DNA of 64,000 nucleotides from Sipunculus nudus (GCA_026874595.1 CM049312.1:29101456-29165455), one strand, 5' to 3'; shown: positions 1 to 13,322, counted from the first letter of the stretch. Numbers and translations are program-made. The notes: generated from the sequence alone by a model not told the origin.

Positions 1-3000
1 GTCGAGCCAAACCCACGGTCCTTCCTATTGGAAACTAAATTTTTCATTACTGAATGACCCAGATTATATATTACTAATAAAAAACAATGTAAAGCACCTA
101 AGGACAAAGCAAAAGAAATATTTAAACGATCAGCAATGGTGGGAATATTTAAAATTCAAATTAGAGAAATTTCTATTAAATATTCAAAGGAAAAAAAGAG
201 GAAAGAAAGATCGGATTTCATTTATCTGGAAGAGAAATTAGCGGGAGCCGAAAACAATCTAAATAGAAATGACCAGTCTAGCCAAAGTTAATATGATATA
301 TCTAAACAAAAACTTGAAGAATATTATGCACGTGTCACAGACGGACAAATTATTAGATCAAGAGTCCAATGGTTTGAAGAAGGAGAACGTTGTACTAAAT
401 ATTTTTTCAATTTAGAAAAAAGAAACAAAAATAAATCAATTATAAAGAAATTAATTGCAAAGGGAAAATAGTTAAGCTCACCGAAAGAAATTATAGATGA
501 GATCAAATCCTTTTACCAAACGAAATATTCACGGACGACTAACATAAGTGGTTTAGATTGCTCAAATTTTTTGTCCAAACTAAAGATCCCAACATTATCA
601 GATACGGAGGCTCGTATTTGCGATGCCGCAATTGATAAAAAGGATATACTAGAAGCGTTAAAGGAAATGAAAAGTAATAAAACACCATGAAACGATGGTC
701 TACCTAAAGAATTCTATATAACCTTTTTTGATCTTCTGGTTGATGACTTATTATCCTGTTTGAACAGCAGTATTTCTAACGGATCATTAACAGCCAGTCA
801 AAGACAAGCTGTAATTAAACTCATAGAAAAAAGGGAAAAGATGACAGATATATGTCATCATGGAGACCAATAAGTTTGGTTAATGTCGATGTTAAAATTG
901 TAAGTAAAATATTAGTTAAGAGATTACAGAAAATTTTACCAAAACTAATTGGCGAGGAACAGAGTGCATTTATAAAAAACAGGAAAATATCAGATACCTC
1001 TCATCTTATTAATGATATATTAGATTACTCTTTGAATTTTAGGTATTAAGCAATTATGTTAGCTGTTGATTTTGCAGCGGCTTTCGATTCGATTGATTAT
1101 GTGTTTCTATATACCACCCTTAAAAGTTTTGGATTTGGTGATGGTTTTCTCTCCTGGATACGAATATTACACACAAATTTGTCATTAATAATGGATATAC
1201 AACGGGTTATTTTAACTTAGAAAGAGGTACCCGTCAGGGAGAGACTTTAGCTCCATACCTTTTCTTGCTTGTTATTGAAGTCCTGGCCATAGCGGTTTGT
1301 CAATCAGATAAAGTGAGGGGAATTGGTATTCACAACTGCGAAATTAAATTGAGTTTATTTGCTGATGATACCACTTTTTTTCTGAAAGACCTTGATTCTA
1401 TGAGTGCTGCTCTTGAATTATTGGAGGAGTTCGGCAATGTGTCCTCAGTTAAAATAAATTATGAGAAAAGTGAGTATGCACACATTGGCAGCAGACAGAC
1501 CAAACAAAAAAAACCATTGGTATTAAATATGTGGATTTATATAATGAGGCAATAAAAATACTTGAAATATATTATACATATAACGAGAAATTGTCATATG
1601 AATTAAATCTTGAAAGTGTGTATGAGAAGATGAAAACGGTATTAAACTCCTGGAGAAAGAGAGCCCTAACAATTTTTGGAAGAAACACACTGATAAAATC
1701 AGTGGGTATAACCAAGATTTTGTACGTTCTTAATATAATAGAGCCACCAAAAGAATTCATTAAAAAAATCAAAAATTGCATCGTTGAATTTATATGGTAT
1801 GGAAGAAAACCAAAAATTAAATACGAAGTATTAATCAGTGATATGGAAAGTGGAGGTTTAAAATTACCTGATATAGAAACAATATTAGATAGTCAGAGAA
1901 TTATGTGGATTTGCAGATTAAAGAATTTAACAAACACAAATTTTGCTTCGATCCCAAACTTGTATTTCAGAAATATCGGGGGCATAGATAATATTGGTGC
2001 AAATTTCGATCCGGGATTAATTGAAGGAAAAATGACAAAATTTTATTGTCATTGTTTGAAGTCATGGGCTTATTTTACTTCAAAAAGCCCCAAAAGAGTT
2101 GTAGATATATGTTTACAGCAGCTATGGAACAATAAATATATTCAGGTTCGAGGTAAGACGGTTTATAATAAGTTTCTGAATGACCTTGGTGTAAAATATA
2201 TATTCCAATTGTTTATAAAAATGGAACTAAACGACGATGAGCAGATATTTTACCGCCTGGCTCAAAATATTACAATAAATGTTATATTCACTATCTTTCT
2301 ATTATGCATGCGATACCGACGGAATGGAAATGTGTGATAAAGAATAACAAAATACCAGACAAAGCAAATGAAATTGATGTTATGAGAAGTTTTCTTTCCT
2401 TAGAAGAAGTGGTTTTAGATGCCAGAAAGTTGGATTTTAAATGGCTGTATGGACAACTGTGCCAAAAAAGGTGTGTGATCCGACAAATAAAGAAAAAGCA
2501 GAAACTATGTTGAACCAAAACACCATGTGGAAACAAGCAGTAAATCATATTTATTCTGTCTCGCTTGATATGTATTTAAGGCAATTCCAGTACAGGATTC
2601 TTCATAACATTTTATCGGTAAACGAAAAATTGTATAAATGGAAAATAATAGACACAAATAAATGCTCGTATTGTTCAAATGAAGAAGAAACTATTACACA
2701 TATATTTTGTGAATGCACTGTGAGTCTTTCGTTCTATAAACAGATAACTGAATGGGCTGTAGATACTGGAGTTGTGATGCCAGATATGTGCAAGTCGTTA
2801 ATTTATACCGGTTGTGCAGAACATTATGAGAATAAAAGCCTTCTTGACACGTTGCTATTAATATATATAAGTTTGTAATATTCAACTATCGAAATGACAT
2901 GAACACTCCAACCTTACAATTGTTTCAGAAGCATGTGCAAAAAATGGAACTGTTTGAGCGTAAGGTGGCAGAGAACAATAATGATATGCAAAATCATCTG

Positions 3001-3420
3001 TATAAATGAAACAAAATCCTTTTAAACCAAATCACTTGAATACCTTCCAACTGCTTAATGTTCACGGTTTAATTACCCAGTTTTTTTTATTGTGTTCATA
3101 TTCGCTGGAAATATGTTAGCATCCGGTTGAAGTTGAGTTGAAGTTGAGTTGCATATTCTATTATCTTCTTAGACATTAAGGTTTAATGTTAATTTTTTCT
3201 AAATATATATTGAATGTAAATTGTGAGTTTATTCTATAACATGTCACTGATATCATAATACGTACCGAACACTGCATGTATGACTTTTTGTAACATTATA
3301 TATTCATTAGTTCATGTGATGTCGATGATGAAAAGAAAATCATTGGAAAAAAAAGAGAAATTATTCTGAGGCATCCAAAAAGAGAATAAGAAAAAAGAAA
3401 AAAAAAACCTTAGCTGTGGA
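1..3420 (+). mobile_element. Decayed LINE (L1/Tx1-like non-LTR retrotransposon), 5' end outside window
   Basis: Reverse transcriptase of a non-LTR retrotransposon, split over several frames. In order: a linker with WFEEGERCTKYFFNLEKRN (about 370-430); the KTP-x-NDGLPKEFY motif near 680-720, where the residue before NDG is a TGA stop; RT motifs WRPISLVNVDVKIVSKIL (from about 860) and FDSIDYVFLYTTLKSFGFG (near 1085-1140); RGTRQGETLAPYLF (about 1225-1265); and the catalytic FADDT (near 1358). The later thumb region runs at 1531-2337 and a C-terminal cysteine motif CSYCSNEEETITHIFCEC lies at about 2660-2720. No endonuclease domain is inside the window. The 3' UTR probably runs to the A-rich stretch near 3340-3420. 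Several stops and frameshifts show it is dead. The L1/Tx1 assignment rests on motif style only. Confidence 0.88.
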
Positions 3421-3599
3421 AGGCCTGCTGGATTTCGTGTATAACTTATTTTATCTGCCCGTTATACGCATGCAAGCGCACATAAGAAATAGGGGTTTTT
3501 TACTCATTTTTAAAGTGAACAGCAAGATAAAATAAAATCTAGAACCTTTACATCATGTTGATAAAATCCGTTACAGATTATTCAGATTACCGGGGAAAA

Positions 3600-4290
3600 T
3601 GTTCTTAGTTGTCTCACTTCAAAGTTCCATTGGCCGTTTTTGCCGTTGGACACGTCCCCGTGACTTGAGCCTGGTTCGAGTCGTCCGGTACGGATCTTCA
3701 TGAGCCGAGTTTCCTTGGGGGATATGTGGCAAAAAAAATTCTTAGGATATACTTGGCATTATTCCCGATAGGTCAGGAATAAAACGGACACTCCGAGACG
3801 AGGCCACAGATTAGATGCGTTAAAGTGAAATTTAGTACCACGATGAATCATAATATGGATATAAAGTGCGTCAATACCGGGTGGCTTAACAAATGTAATA
3901 TACGTAAATTGTAAATGGATACCCCAAATAAATAAAAAAAAATCCTCATTTTTGTTTTGTTATCAACCAGCATCAATACCTTCATTCGTGTTCCGTCAAA
4001 ACTTCACGGGGGCAGAAGAAGCATGAATGCTGGTGTCGTAGGTTGTCGCCAGTGTAGTCGTAAGTTGTCGTAGATGTGGTCGTAAGTTGTCGTAGGCGAT
4101 TGTCCTTTGTCGAGGCGATTGTGTCGCCGGTTGTGGTCAGCTTGTCGTAGCTGGTCGTCAGACAGTCGTCAACCTATTGTAGCTTGTCGTAGACTACAGT
4201 CATAATGAAGTTCCTTTCGCCTGTTTTTTTTCGGCGACCACGAGGCGACAGCGTGGTCGCCTGTAGTCGCCTATACAGTCGCTTAGTGGG
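3600..4290 (+). repeat. Dispersed repeat with GTCGTA-rich tract, copy 1
   Basis: It starts with GTTCTTAGTTGTCTCACTTC and contains a 200-bp run of degenerate GTCGTA/GTTGTCG units at about 4030-4200. The same sequence recurs at 7,548 and 16,020, inside the two duplicated units. This copy lies outside the duplication, so the family is truly dispersed. No coding potential is seen. It is probably a non-autonomous transposon of unknown class. The copy has an extra GC-rich end (about 4225-4300) with GGCGACC and GTCGCC motifs. Confidence 0.75.
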
Positions 4291-4569
4291 ACAGTCCCAT
4301 AAGTTGGACAGCCCCAGCACCCTGTATAACCGAGATCAGTGCCTAGGCACATTCGGACCATGATAAGAAAATCGAATTTGTCCTAATATTGTTATTTTTA
4401 GTACAGTTTTTATAAAATATATGTTGTTTATTTTATTATTTTTTTATAGATAAACCTATGAGTCTTGCTTTTTTTTTTAAATCATTGAACGTCCTATTTT
4501 TCTGGACTGAGGTTATGCATTTATCTGAAATTTTAATATCTCGTGCATTCATCTTTGTTACCAGTATCC

Positions 4570-5054
4570 GTTAAAGGGGCATTATCAGCAGCAATATTAT
4601 GCCTATTCTTTCACGCTATCAGTTCAGTTTTGCTTTGATCAAAAGTTGCTCAGGAAAACTACCCCAACACACAATCTCAGTACCTATAATATATGGCTGT
4701 TTCAATCTTGTTATGGGTCTCACGATCCACGTTTAACATAACAAGGCCGCGTGACCAGAGGTCCAGTTGTAAACCTTAAAAGACGATGCTTCAGCCAGCG
4801 GGAACATGTATTACATTTATTGGGCTATAACAGTCAGGGTATTTCCTGATCTGTTGTGGCCGGGCGATGTACGTGCTGTGTTTATACTGACACCTTTGAT
4901 CTCGCCCGGTCCACTGTTTTCACACTTATGTACAGGAGTAAGTAAACGGTTTCAGGGCAATATTTTGGCAGGTACAAATTTATTTTAAAGCGAAGAATAA
5001 ACTTTTTGTGTTAATTCTACATGCTTTATAGGTAATTTGGCCCCTTCAAACATG
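4570..5054 (+). repeat. Dispersed non-coding repeat B, copy 1
   Basis: About 485 bp with clear, diverged similarity to 40,408-40,920. Shared blocks include TTAAAGGG-CAT near the start, TCAGCCAGCGGGAACAT in the middle (about 4792-4808) and GGCAATATTTTGG, TTTTTGTGTTAATTC and CATGCTTTAT near the end. Short open frames here are not conserved in the other copy, so it is not coding. Confidence 0.8.
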
Positions 5055-6596
5055 ATTGGGGGAGTGCAACGCGCTAGCTTACTCCCCGTATGACGAAGGC
5101 TCTAACGTCAGCAGACCTGTCATGTCTGATTTGTGTTGGGTGTCAACTGCTTATTTTTAAAGAATCATTCCCTTTTAATCGTTTCCCCGTTCGGTCATCA
5201 GAGGCAGATGTTCAATCCCAAGAAACTTTCATTAAATACCAAGCCTTTGTAAGACGAGAGAAGATCTGGACGACTGCAACGTTTGACCTCTGTGCCAGGA
5301 CCGTATATCTCTTTAGGGACAAGGTTCATGCGTGGTATGTGTCAGATCTAATTCCTGGTCATCATTGTCTGTGATTATACCACTCATTAGGACTGCAGCA
5401 CTGACACCGCTGGTAAGTATCTTATAAAAGAAGTATCTAATAGAGCCTTCCATGGAATTTAATTATATTCCTACAAATAAGGCGCATTAAATAAGTTGCT
5501 AATTAATTTCTTGCGGTGATGGGAAGGCCCTTTCACAAATATTAAAAGAAACAGCAGAGCTATTATACGTATTGTTGGATTCAGACCCATTAACAGTCTA
5601 GGATCACCCCTTGAGCACTCAGTAGGAAGAAAACCTGGCGTTTTCAAATTGTTGACTGGCTATTAATATAGTCTGAACTGAATGAAGACTAAATTGAACG
5701 TCACAGGCGTGCAGTATTGTCACCCAGTCCAGCAAGAGGGAGATATACTCATACCCCCCCCCCCGTTATAAATATAAATATGAAAATTAAAATGATTTTT
5801 ATGAAAATTATATGACCGGATTTTTGGTTCGCTATATTATAAATATTTTATAACAGGTTTATAAATGGTGTTGTCAGAAGTAGTTGCCTTTTTTAGCTAG
5901 AAATATGAATATTCACTTTATGTGGGATATTCCGCTGTCCCCTGTTTTAATCACTTATTTATCCGTATCCGAGGTTCATTGGTGCATATGTTCCCAAAAC
6001 AAGTGCTTGCATTCACTTATTGAGACTATATTCTTATGTTCAATCTAGCATAGTGACTGAATATTTGTAAATATTTCTTGAAGTCTTTCCTGGATTCAGA
6101 TCATTTTCCCGACCCACACCAAAGTCTAATCAATTCTTCGTTCTGATTTCGTTCATGACTGCGTGACCTTTCTTGTGAACACACACACGAACGGGGATCA
6201 ATGCATACCCTCCTGGAGGATGCAAATGACAAACTGATCCATCCATACAGACCTACAATTTAGAACCTTACTGTCAGCTGACAGCCACATGTTAACACAG
6301 CCAGGGACTTACAGGACCTCGTATCATGGCAGAGTATTCTGTACAGCCTGACCTTCATAATGGAATGCTCTTCCTCTGGACAACAAAAATAGCCAAACTG
6401 TGACAGTTTTAAATCAAAACCGAAGACATATTATTCTTTCTTATTGTAATACTTTTAAATACAGTATTTTATCGTAAATTTGAAATGTTTCAATACAACC
6501 TTTTATGCAGTTTTTTTATTTATTTTATACCTTCTTAGTACAATGTAAAAGCGCCTTAGACCATTTTAGAATGAATCTGGCGCTCTATTTTTTTAA
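5055..6596. other. No gene recognised
   Basis: AT-rich unique-looking sequence. The longest open frame (5090-5374) matches no family I recognise and has no visible splice or domain support. There is a short poly-C tract near 5754-5764. Confidence 0.6.
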
Positions 6597-6667
6597 ATAT
6601 TAATAATAATAATAAAAATAATGATAATAATATTAGTAATAATATAAATATTAGTTATAATATTAAC

Positions 6668-6707
<40 letters not shown>

Positions 6708-6740
6708 GTAATAACATACTAATAATAATTATGTTATGGA
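6597..6740. repeat. AAT/TAA trinucleotide microsatellite
   Basis: Long imperfect run of AAT units with TATT and ATG interruptions. Confidence 0.95.
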
Positions 6741-7410
6741 ATATCATGGTTTTTATTAATATACTTCAAACAGCTTTCTTTACCGACCGCATATCACCAA
6801 AGAATTCTGTAATCGTCCAGGGATCGCAGGGAGAGAACGCACGCACACATTCACATACAGAGTAATATTAGTCTTTCAGTAGAGTTTCGGAGATATAAGT
6901 ATATATGTGTGCATCATATTGAGTTTGTATAAATTTTATTAATCAGGCATTTCCCCATAAAAAATGCGTTTTGGTCAGCATCCCTTTCTGATTTTCTCAC
7001 TCTTTTGCCATTGAGATCTAGTTTTCACGAATCGATCCTAAAAAGTAAAATGAAAGTAAAACCGCATGTGTGCAATCACCGAGCTATCGCAAAATAAGCC
7101 ATATTGGAGATCCAGTGCAAACAGGGAAGGGAGTTTGCCCTTTGTAAAAACAGATCGCTTTACGATTCCGTTTATCCTGGCGGAATAAAATGTGATATGG
7201 ACAAAGGAAGCTTGAGGCGTCAGTAAGGGGGAGGGGGTGGGGGGGGTGGGAGAGGATTGGGGTATATAACCCCCATTCCCAATTTTTAAAGAGGGATGAT
7301 GGTCAATGTAGTCGCCCCCTCCCCTGCTCTTTAGAAAATTATATTTATTTATTGGTATTGAAATATTTTATAAATTAAAAGTATAGTATTTTTCATTTTT
7401 ATTATGAAAT
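6741..7410. other. No gene recognised
   Basis: Intergenic sequence with a G-rich stretch (about 7225-7250) and a C-rich counterpart near 7310-7325. It ends exactly where homology between the two duplicated units begins. Confidence 0.6.
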
Positions 7411-7429
7411 ATCATATATCTTAACCTCA

Positions 7430-8387
7430 TTTAGAATTAACCTATACTGGGAAGAAAATACCTTATTTTTTTATGTGTGTCATTCCCTCCCCCCCCCCCC
7501 TCCCCGCCGCCCGAAGGTAAATTGACGCCACTCTAAGAAGCACAACCATGTTGTTCTTAGTTGTCTCACTTCAAAGTTGCATTACCCGTTTTTGCCGTTG
7601 GACAGGTCCGCGTGACTTGAGTCTAGTTCGAGTCGCCCGGTACGGCTCTTCATGGGCCGAGTTCCCTTAGGCTTAGTTCACTTGCGCCGTTTCTATTAGA
7701 TGGCTATGGGACGGATTTCTTCTGAAATAATTTCGATTTTTTTTCGGGCCACATGTGGGATTATTGGAAAAAAAACTTTCTTAGGATATACTTGGCATTA
7801 TTCCCGACAGGTCAGGATATAAACGGACACTCCGAGGCGAGGCCACAGATTACATGCGTTAAAGTGAAATCTAGTACCACGATGAATCATAATATGGATA
7901 TAAGGTGCGTCGATACCAGACGGTTTAACTAATGGAATATACGCAAATTGTAGATGGATACCCAATTTAATAAAAAAAAATCCTCATTTTTGTTTAGGTA
8001 TCAACGAGCATCAATACCTTGCGGGCAGACGGAGCATGAATTTTGGTGTCGTAAGTTGTCGCCAGTGTAGTCGTAAGTTGTCGTAGATGTGGTCGTAAGT
8101 TGTCGTAGATGTGGTCGTAAGTTGTCGTATGCGATTATCCTTTGTCGCGGTGGTTGTGTCGCCGGTTGTCGGCAGCTTGTCGTAGCTTGTCGTCAGAAAG
8201 TCGTCAACCTATTGTAGCTTGTCGTAGACTATTGTCATAATGGAGTTCCTTTCGCCTCGGTTAATTTTGTTTAGAAATAACCTATACTTGGAAGAAAATA
8301 CCTTATTTTTTATATATGTGTCATCCCCCCCCCCCCCCCCTCTCCCCCGCCCGAAGGTAAATTGACGCCACTCTAAGAAGCACAACC
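7430..8387 (+). repeat. GTCGTA-rich repeat, copy 2, with 118-bp flanking direct repeats
   Basis: The core (7548-8267) matches the 3,600 copy, including the GTCGTA/GTTGTCG tract at about 8045-8235. It is flanked by two diverged direct repeats of about 118 bp (7430-7547 and 8268-8387). Each direct repeat contains AACCTATACT-GGAAGAAAATACC, a long poly-C run and ends AAATTGACGCCACTCTAAG then AAGCACAACC. The flanks are far longer than a usual target-site duplication. Confidence 0.8.
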
Positions 8388-8831
8388 CTGATCAGCAATA
8401 TGCCATCGTCAACTACCCTACACCTATCATATCAATTTTTTTCTGTTCCTTGGAAGAGAAGGATGGTTTACGACAATAACTAGTAGGTGTAGACAGGGTT
8501 GTGTCCTATCAACGAAAAATGACATGAAATTAGAACCGTTAATTCAATCATATCGACATGACCAAATATTACAGAATATCATGTTACATATTTCGAAATC
8601 AAATCATCGGGTGAAATGCAAGTCTATGACCGATCAATATATACTGCTAAAATTGCAATGTTAAAGGTTGATCCTGCCCTTTCTTGAGTTGTAGATATAT
8701 TAGGGTATTAATCCCAAAATTAAAACGGCTCCCCCCCCCCCCCACCCGAAGCCGTAAAAATGCTAGATTTGACGTTTGAATATTTAACGGAGAATGATTT
8801 AATGGTAATTTATATGATTTTGTTCCGACAG

Positions 8832-9736
8832 TTAGTGTAACGGCTTACGGAGTACATACACAGACTGTCTGAACACATCTCTGCCAGGTAACATGTCTAT
8901 CACTTCCCAATTAGCGGTGAGGTGTTGCATGCGGGCGCTTCCATAAACGCGGTGAGCGTTCCATACGATATAACTTGAGTTATCAACAGAGGTTGGAACG
9001 GCAAGAAAGAACAGTGCCCCAGGCTTACTCATACACCAGACCTGAGCCATGGCTTCTAAGTCACCGTAAGGGTCCAAAGGATCACCATATCGACCCAAAC
9101 CACTGTGCTCCAATGACGAGTAACTGGCGCCAAAGTCAAATAACTGCGCATGCCCAGCGTGTATGTCGTCCGCAATTTCTTTTGGGTGTTTGGCTGTCAG
9201 TCTGGGATGATCAAGTAAAAGTCGCCGGTATTCTACTGTAGTCACGTGACTGGCGTCGAGATTAAGTAACATAGCCTCGAGCCATGGCCTCTCCGTACCT
9301 ACAACAAATCCCCTGCCTCCAGCGATAGATGATGAATGTTTATGTATTACTTTACTAACAACACCATAGTCAAGATAACTATTTATTGACTGACCAGACC
9401 GATCCTGCTCCATGATTAAATCTATATAATCCTTCCTGAAGGACGCCATTGGTTGTGTCTTTTTGGGATCAAAATCTACTGTGTAGAGGTGCTCCTTGAT
9501 GGGACATTCGCCATATTGAGTGTATGCGTCGGAAAGCTCAGACGGTGGGTGTTTTGGTGGAGGGTACACCGGCTGCGACACTTGGTTCTTCATTCTGAGC
9601 AGTATATTTTGGCAGTTCACATGTTTTCGTATGTACGGGTAGTATGCCCCCGGCGTGATTGAAGCTCCCTCGTAACTACAAATCTGGCCGCAAGGGGGCC
9701 TGTGCATCGCACGGTACCGGGACTCGTCATTTCTCC
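8832..9736 (-). CDS. DUF268 membrane protein, copy A, exon 2 (last exon)
   Basis: C-terminal 301 residues of a 348-residue protein, joined to the exon at 13,323-13,464. A strong acceptor (TTTTGTATTGCAG) sits at 9737-9738. The donor of exon 1 is phase 1, and the two leading bases here complete a Gly codon, so the reading frame is kept (142 + 905 = 1,047 nt). The sequence matches the DUF268 family (Pfam PF03269) known from Caenorhabditis and other animals: FVVGTERPWLEAMLL, VTTVEYR, SYSSLEHSGLGRYGDPLDP, GDLEAM, and WNAHRVYG. The glycine-rich start, PW-E and the YSSLEHSGLGRYG block resemble SAM-dependent methyltransferase folds, but the activity of this family is not established. The GTA-rich upstream ATG that reads into the intron is not the true start. 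Confidence 0.9.
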
Positions 9737-9769
9737 CTGCAATACAAAACATCAGGAAAGTCATAAGAG

Positions 9770-9776
<7 letters not shown>

Positions 9777-9832
<56 letters not shown>
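9777..9832. repeat. TA microsatellite in intron of DUF268 copy A
   Basis: Pure TA run of about 56 bp. The equivalent run in unit B (18,246-18,296) is shorter and interrupted. Confidence 0.95.
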
Positions 9833-9839
<7 letters not shown>

Positions 9840-9840
<1 letters not shown>

Positions 9841-12800
9841 AAAGGCTTCGATTTTATGCATTCCCGCATTCCCGAGGAAGGCAATATTCATGATGGGAAT
9901 GCTGTACTTTTCACTGAATTCCTGATCGGGAACGCCGGCTTATTATCAATGAATTTGGTTTATTTTAAATCCATTAATAAAATGTAATAAATCTACCTAA
10001 AGAAAGGAAGTTAATAAGAATCACTACCAAAAAAGACTGTATACGCGGTAGCTTTAATTTTATGCGTATCCTGGTCAGTTGTGTCTGGTATAAAGATGGT
10101 TTTTCATAAACTGATCTGCCCCTAATGCCGTCATGATCGTTATAGAACTTAAGAAATCACGCAGTTCTCGCAATAACACATCTGATTTATGGAGATCGTG
10201 CACTAGACATCGTCAGTTGCAGGTTCCATTATATAGCCCTGCATTCATGTCAGTGAATATTTTCCCGCCAAAAATTGTCATGAATGAAGACACATGGGGC
10301 GGATTTTTACTACGAATCTCATATTGGCTCTCTATGACACGCATCGCTCCGCCATTCAGAAGGACCTATGCACGTGTCACATGGTTCCTATGGCGCTTTA
10401 TTGCCAACAACGGCCGGTTCACAGTGTGAATGTCGAGCATTATAATGTGACAGCGTTGAGCTTGCGCTTTATTTGTAATCAAATGAGAACAATTACTAAT
10501 TGCTCCGTGTTTTTTCTCCGCGATTCGCCTATTTTTTCATAAATATTTGTGCATAATAATATGTCAGATTTTATTGATCTCGGGCTGATGCCCGCATGCT
10601 GTTTCACCCGAGTGACGAAATTTGGGAGCTGTTTACCGGCAGTTTTTTTTCTTTTTCCCTCTAACGTACGAGAATATATCGGTCGTTCCACGAAAATATA
10701 AACACAATCAGATTAATTTTAAAGGCTCAAATTAAACTGTCGGCTTCGCCTGGTAATACCTTTCATTATGGAAAACAAGAGCATCTTCTACATGGAGACC
10801 GAGGGAGTTTAAGAATATAATTATTATAGCACGTGAAGGCAGACTTTTACGGACCCGCACTTACACCTTCACATTATACGGACCCAAACCAAAAAAAACG
10901 AGCAACCCTGGAACGACGATCAACTGAAATTGCACGCTTATTAATGAATGAAAAATTTGTATCATTATGTGATTAATGTTTACACGGGCACTGATGAAAA
11001 ATCGCCGTCCGTTAAAAAAAAAGATGTCCATTTAGTCCAACGGAATTTTTCCAAACGTTTTCCGGTACATGTCAGCAGCCTTAAGGACGCGGTGCTAAAA
11101 TGGCCCTTACCTCTGGTCGGGACACCTGTGGTGTTTATAGTAAAAGGTGACAGCGAGTTGGTAAACAAGGGTTTCAAAACTGCAAATCAGGTACTTGTTC
11201 AAGAATAGTGGACCGCATCATAAGAAAATTTGAGGTGATAACACAACAATTTATTATCTAAAAAATAAATATTACCAATGCACTGCTGTTTTTTTTATGC
11301 AAATATTGTGAACGTAAATAAACAAATCTTGTCCGAAAGTACCCACTGAAGTTTATGCACTCAAGTTTCACTTGGCCCACGTGTGTCATTCGACTCTAGC
11401 GGGAACATTCATTTTGATCACGGGTACAATACATTCATGCTAATTTTTCCCCATGATACCTTTTCCAAATGTGCGGGTCCCGCATGCTGCCTTCGCATTT
11501 ACATGTTTTTGTATAGTATTTAATTAGATATATCTACAACGGACGCAAAATACAAATGCCAATACAGATATTATAATTTTACACTACACAAATGCAAATA
11601 CAGATACACAATGTAGCTGTATTTAAATACAAATATGTATTTGACCCAAACCCTGCAAGAATCGCATTTCACTGAATACCATTTGTATTATAAAGTTGTT
11701 TTATATGGTGAACTCTGTCAAAGCATGCTGCATCAGATGTTTTTATCTTTTGCTTCAAGAAGTTATTAAGATATATACACCTTGTTGCTCTTCTTCTAGA
11801 TAATAACATTTTTATATTAAAATTTACAAGATAAATGTTTACGTAACATCTGTTTGTCATAGGGAAATAGCCTATTCTTTTATTCAGCTAAAACATACTA
11901 TATTTAAACATAGTTTCTGAGGGAATGTGATAGGTCTGTTGCATTACCGCGAGGATATGTAACTTATTTTGATTATTTCGACCCCTGATTTATTATTTAT
12001 TTTATATATATATATGTATATATATATTGTATATATATATTGTGTGTGTATGTGTGTGTGTCAATATAATTATCTTATATCGGACGTTAAAACTCATTAT
12101 TATTGACATCGCATTACTTTTGTAATTATATTTGCAATAGTAAACACTTTTCATGGCATATTTATATGTATTCGTTCGTGAACACGTAGGAAAAAGGGAC
12201 ATGTGCCTTGGTGTCTTAGCCTCTGGATATAAGAAATATAAAGTGATTGATGTATATTTAGAATATATGACGGTATTAATTAATGTAAGATATTGTATTA
12301 TACAAGGAGAAAGTAAAATCATTTTAAACAAAGCCAGCTATCTGTATGCGAGTGTTTGAATGTGAATGTAATCTAAGGGGTTTAAAATCAAACATGTTGC
12401 AGGCCCTAACAAGGGCCGCACTTAAAAATATCTGTCAAAATCTACACTGGTCTATGAAACTCTTAATATGCACACTGAATGAAATACTACATACATGTAT
12501 AAGGGAAATTACAAATATATAAGACAAAGTCCTGTATATATAGAAAGGACATAGACGGCGGTGACGCAAGGGTCAATGGGTGCACCTTTATGTGGCTTGA
12601 AGGTGAGAGATCTTGGATAGAAATGAGGACACGTGTCGACAAGGTGGTCGTGTTAATTGACACACGCCACTGTGTATCCGGCAAGTGTTAATACAAGGAC
12701 TGATGGGCAAACACGTGTGCTATTTATAAGCATATATATATTATATAAATATTCTGTGTGTGTTCGTTCCTACGTACGTACGTATGTATGTATATAAATG

Positions 12801-13322
12801 GGTTTATAAGTATTTGTCCATCAACCACACGTGCGTGCTCGGTCGGATTTAGAGTGGGCGCAGAGGGCAAGCCCTTTCTTTTAGAGAATAAAAATTAAAT
12901 CTGGAAAATTGATTTATATTCGCCTATTACAGAAAAAGCCGCGTAGCAATTGCGTGTCGAGCCGTTTCGTCCCTATATGCCAGAGATATGTTAAAGTCTT
13001 CCAACGGTCTTTACTAGATTCCTTGAGATTTATCAGGATGCTGGCAACAATAAGTAAGTACTTTACGGAGTGATTTTGACATATTTCCTGTGTGAAATGA
13101 ACTGATTGTCATATACTTTTATTGTTTCCTTGTATTTAACATGATAATGAATGACCTTTCAATATATATGTTGTATATATAAAAAAAAATATGTATTTCC
13201 TATATATCGTTAAAATGAAAAAAATATCGCGATACGTATCGTTATACGCTCCAATATATCGCAATTCTTATATTAAAAAAACGAAAATTGAAGACGATAC
13301 CCAGCCCTACTAAAGAACCTAC
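9840..13322 (-). other. Intron of DUF268 copy A
   Basis: About 3.6 kb between exon 2 and exon 1. It holds the TIR-like element at 10,830-11,503, TA/TG simple repeats at 12,003-12,060, and otherwise nothing recognisable. Open frames here (for example 10,133-10,429 and 10,948-11,208) occur in both units only because the whole intron was duplicated. Confidence 0.75.
10830..11503. mobile_element. Possible small TIR element, copy A
   Basis: The ends are imperfect inverted repeats: GAAGGCAG followed by GGACCCGCAC on the left (about 10,836-10,861) and GTGCGGGTCCCGCATG followed by CTGCCTTC on the right (about 11,470-11,495). The inside is non-coding. The equivalent element in unit B is near 19,288-19,945. 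Assignment rests on these ends alone; no other copy outside the duplication was found. Confidence 0.35.

Noticed and set aside
8975-9241. Plus-strand open frame inside the DUF268 exon
   Set aside because: Antisense shadow of a well-supported coding exon.
10133-10429. Open frame kept in both duplicated units (also 18,589-18,885)
   Set aside because: Conserved only because the whole intron was duplicated; no domain, and it lies inside the DUF268 intron on the other strand.
10948-11208. Open frame with conserved twin at 19,432-19,665, and its minus-strand shadow
   Set aside because: Same reason; both strands are open at once and it sits in the possible TIR element. No family recognised.
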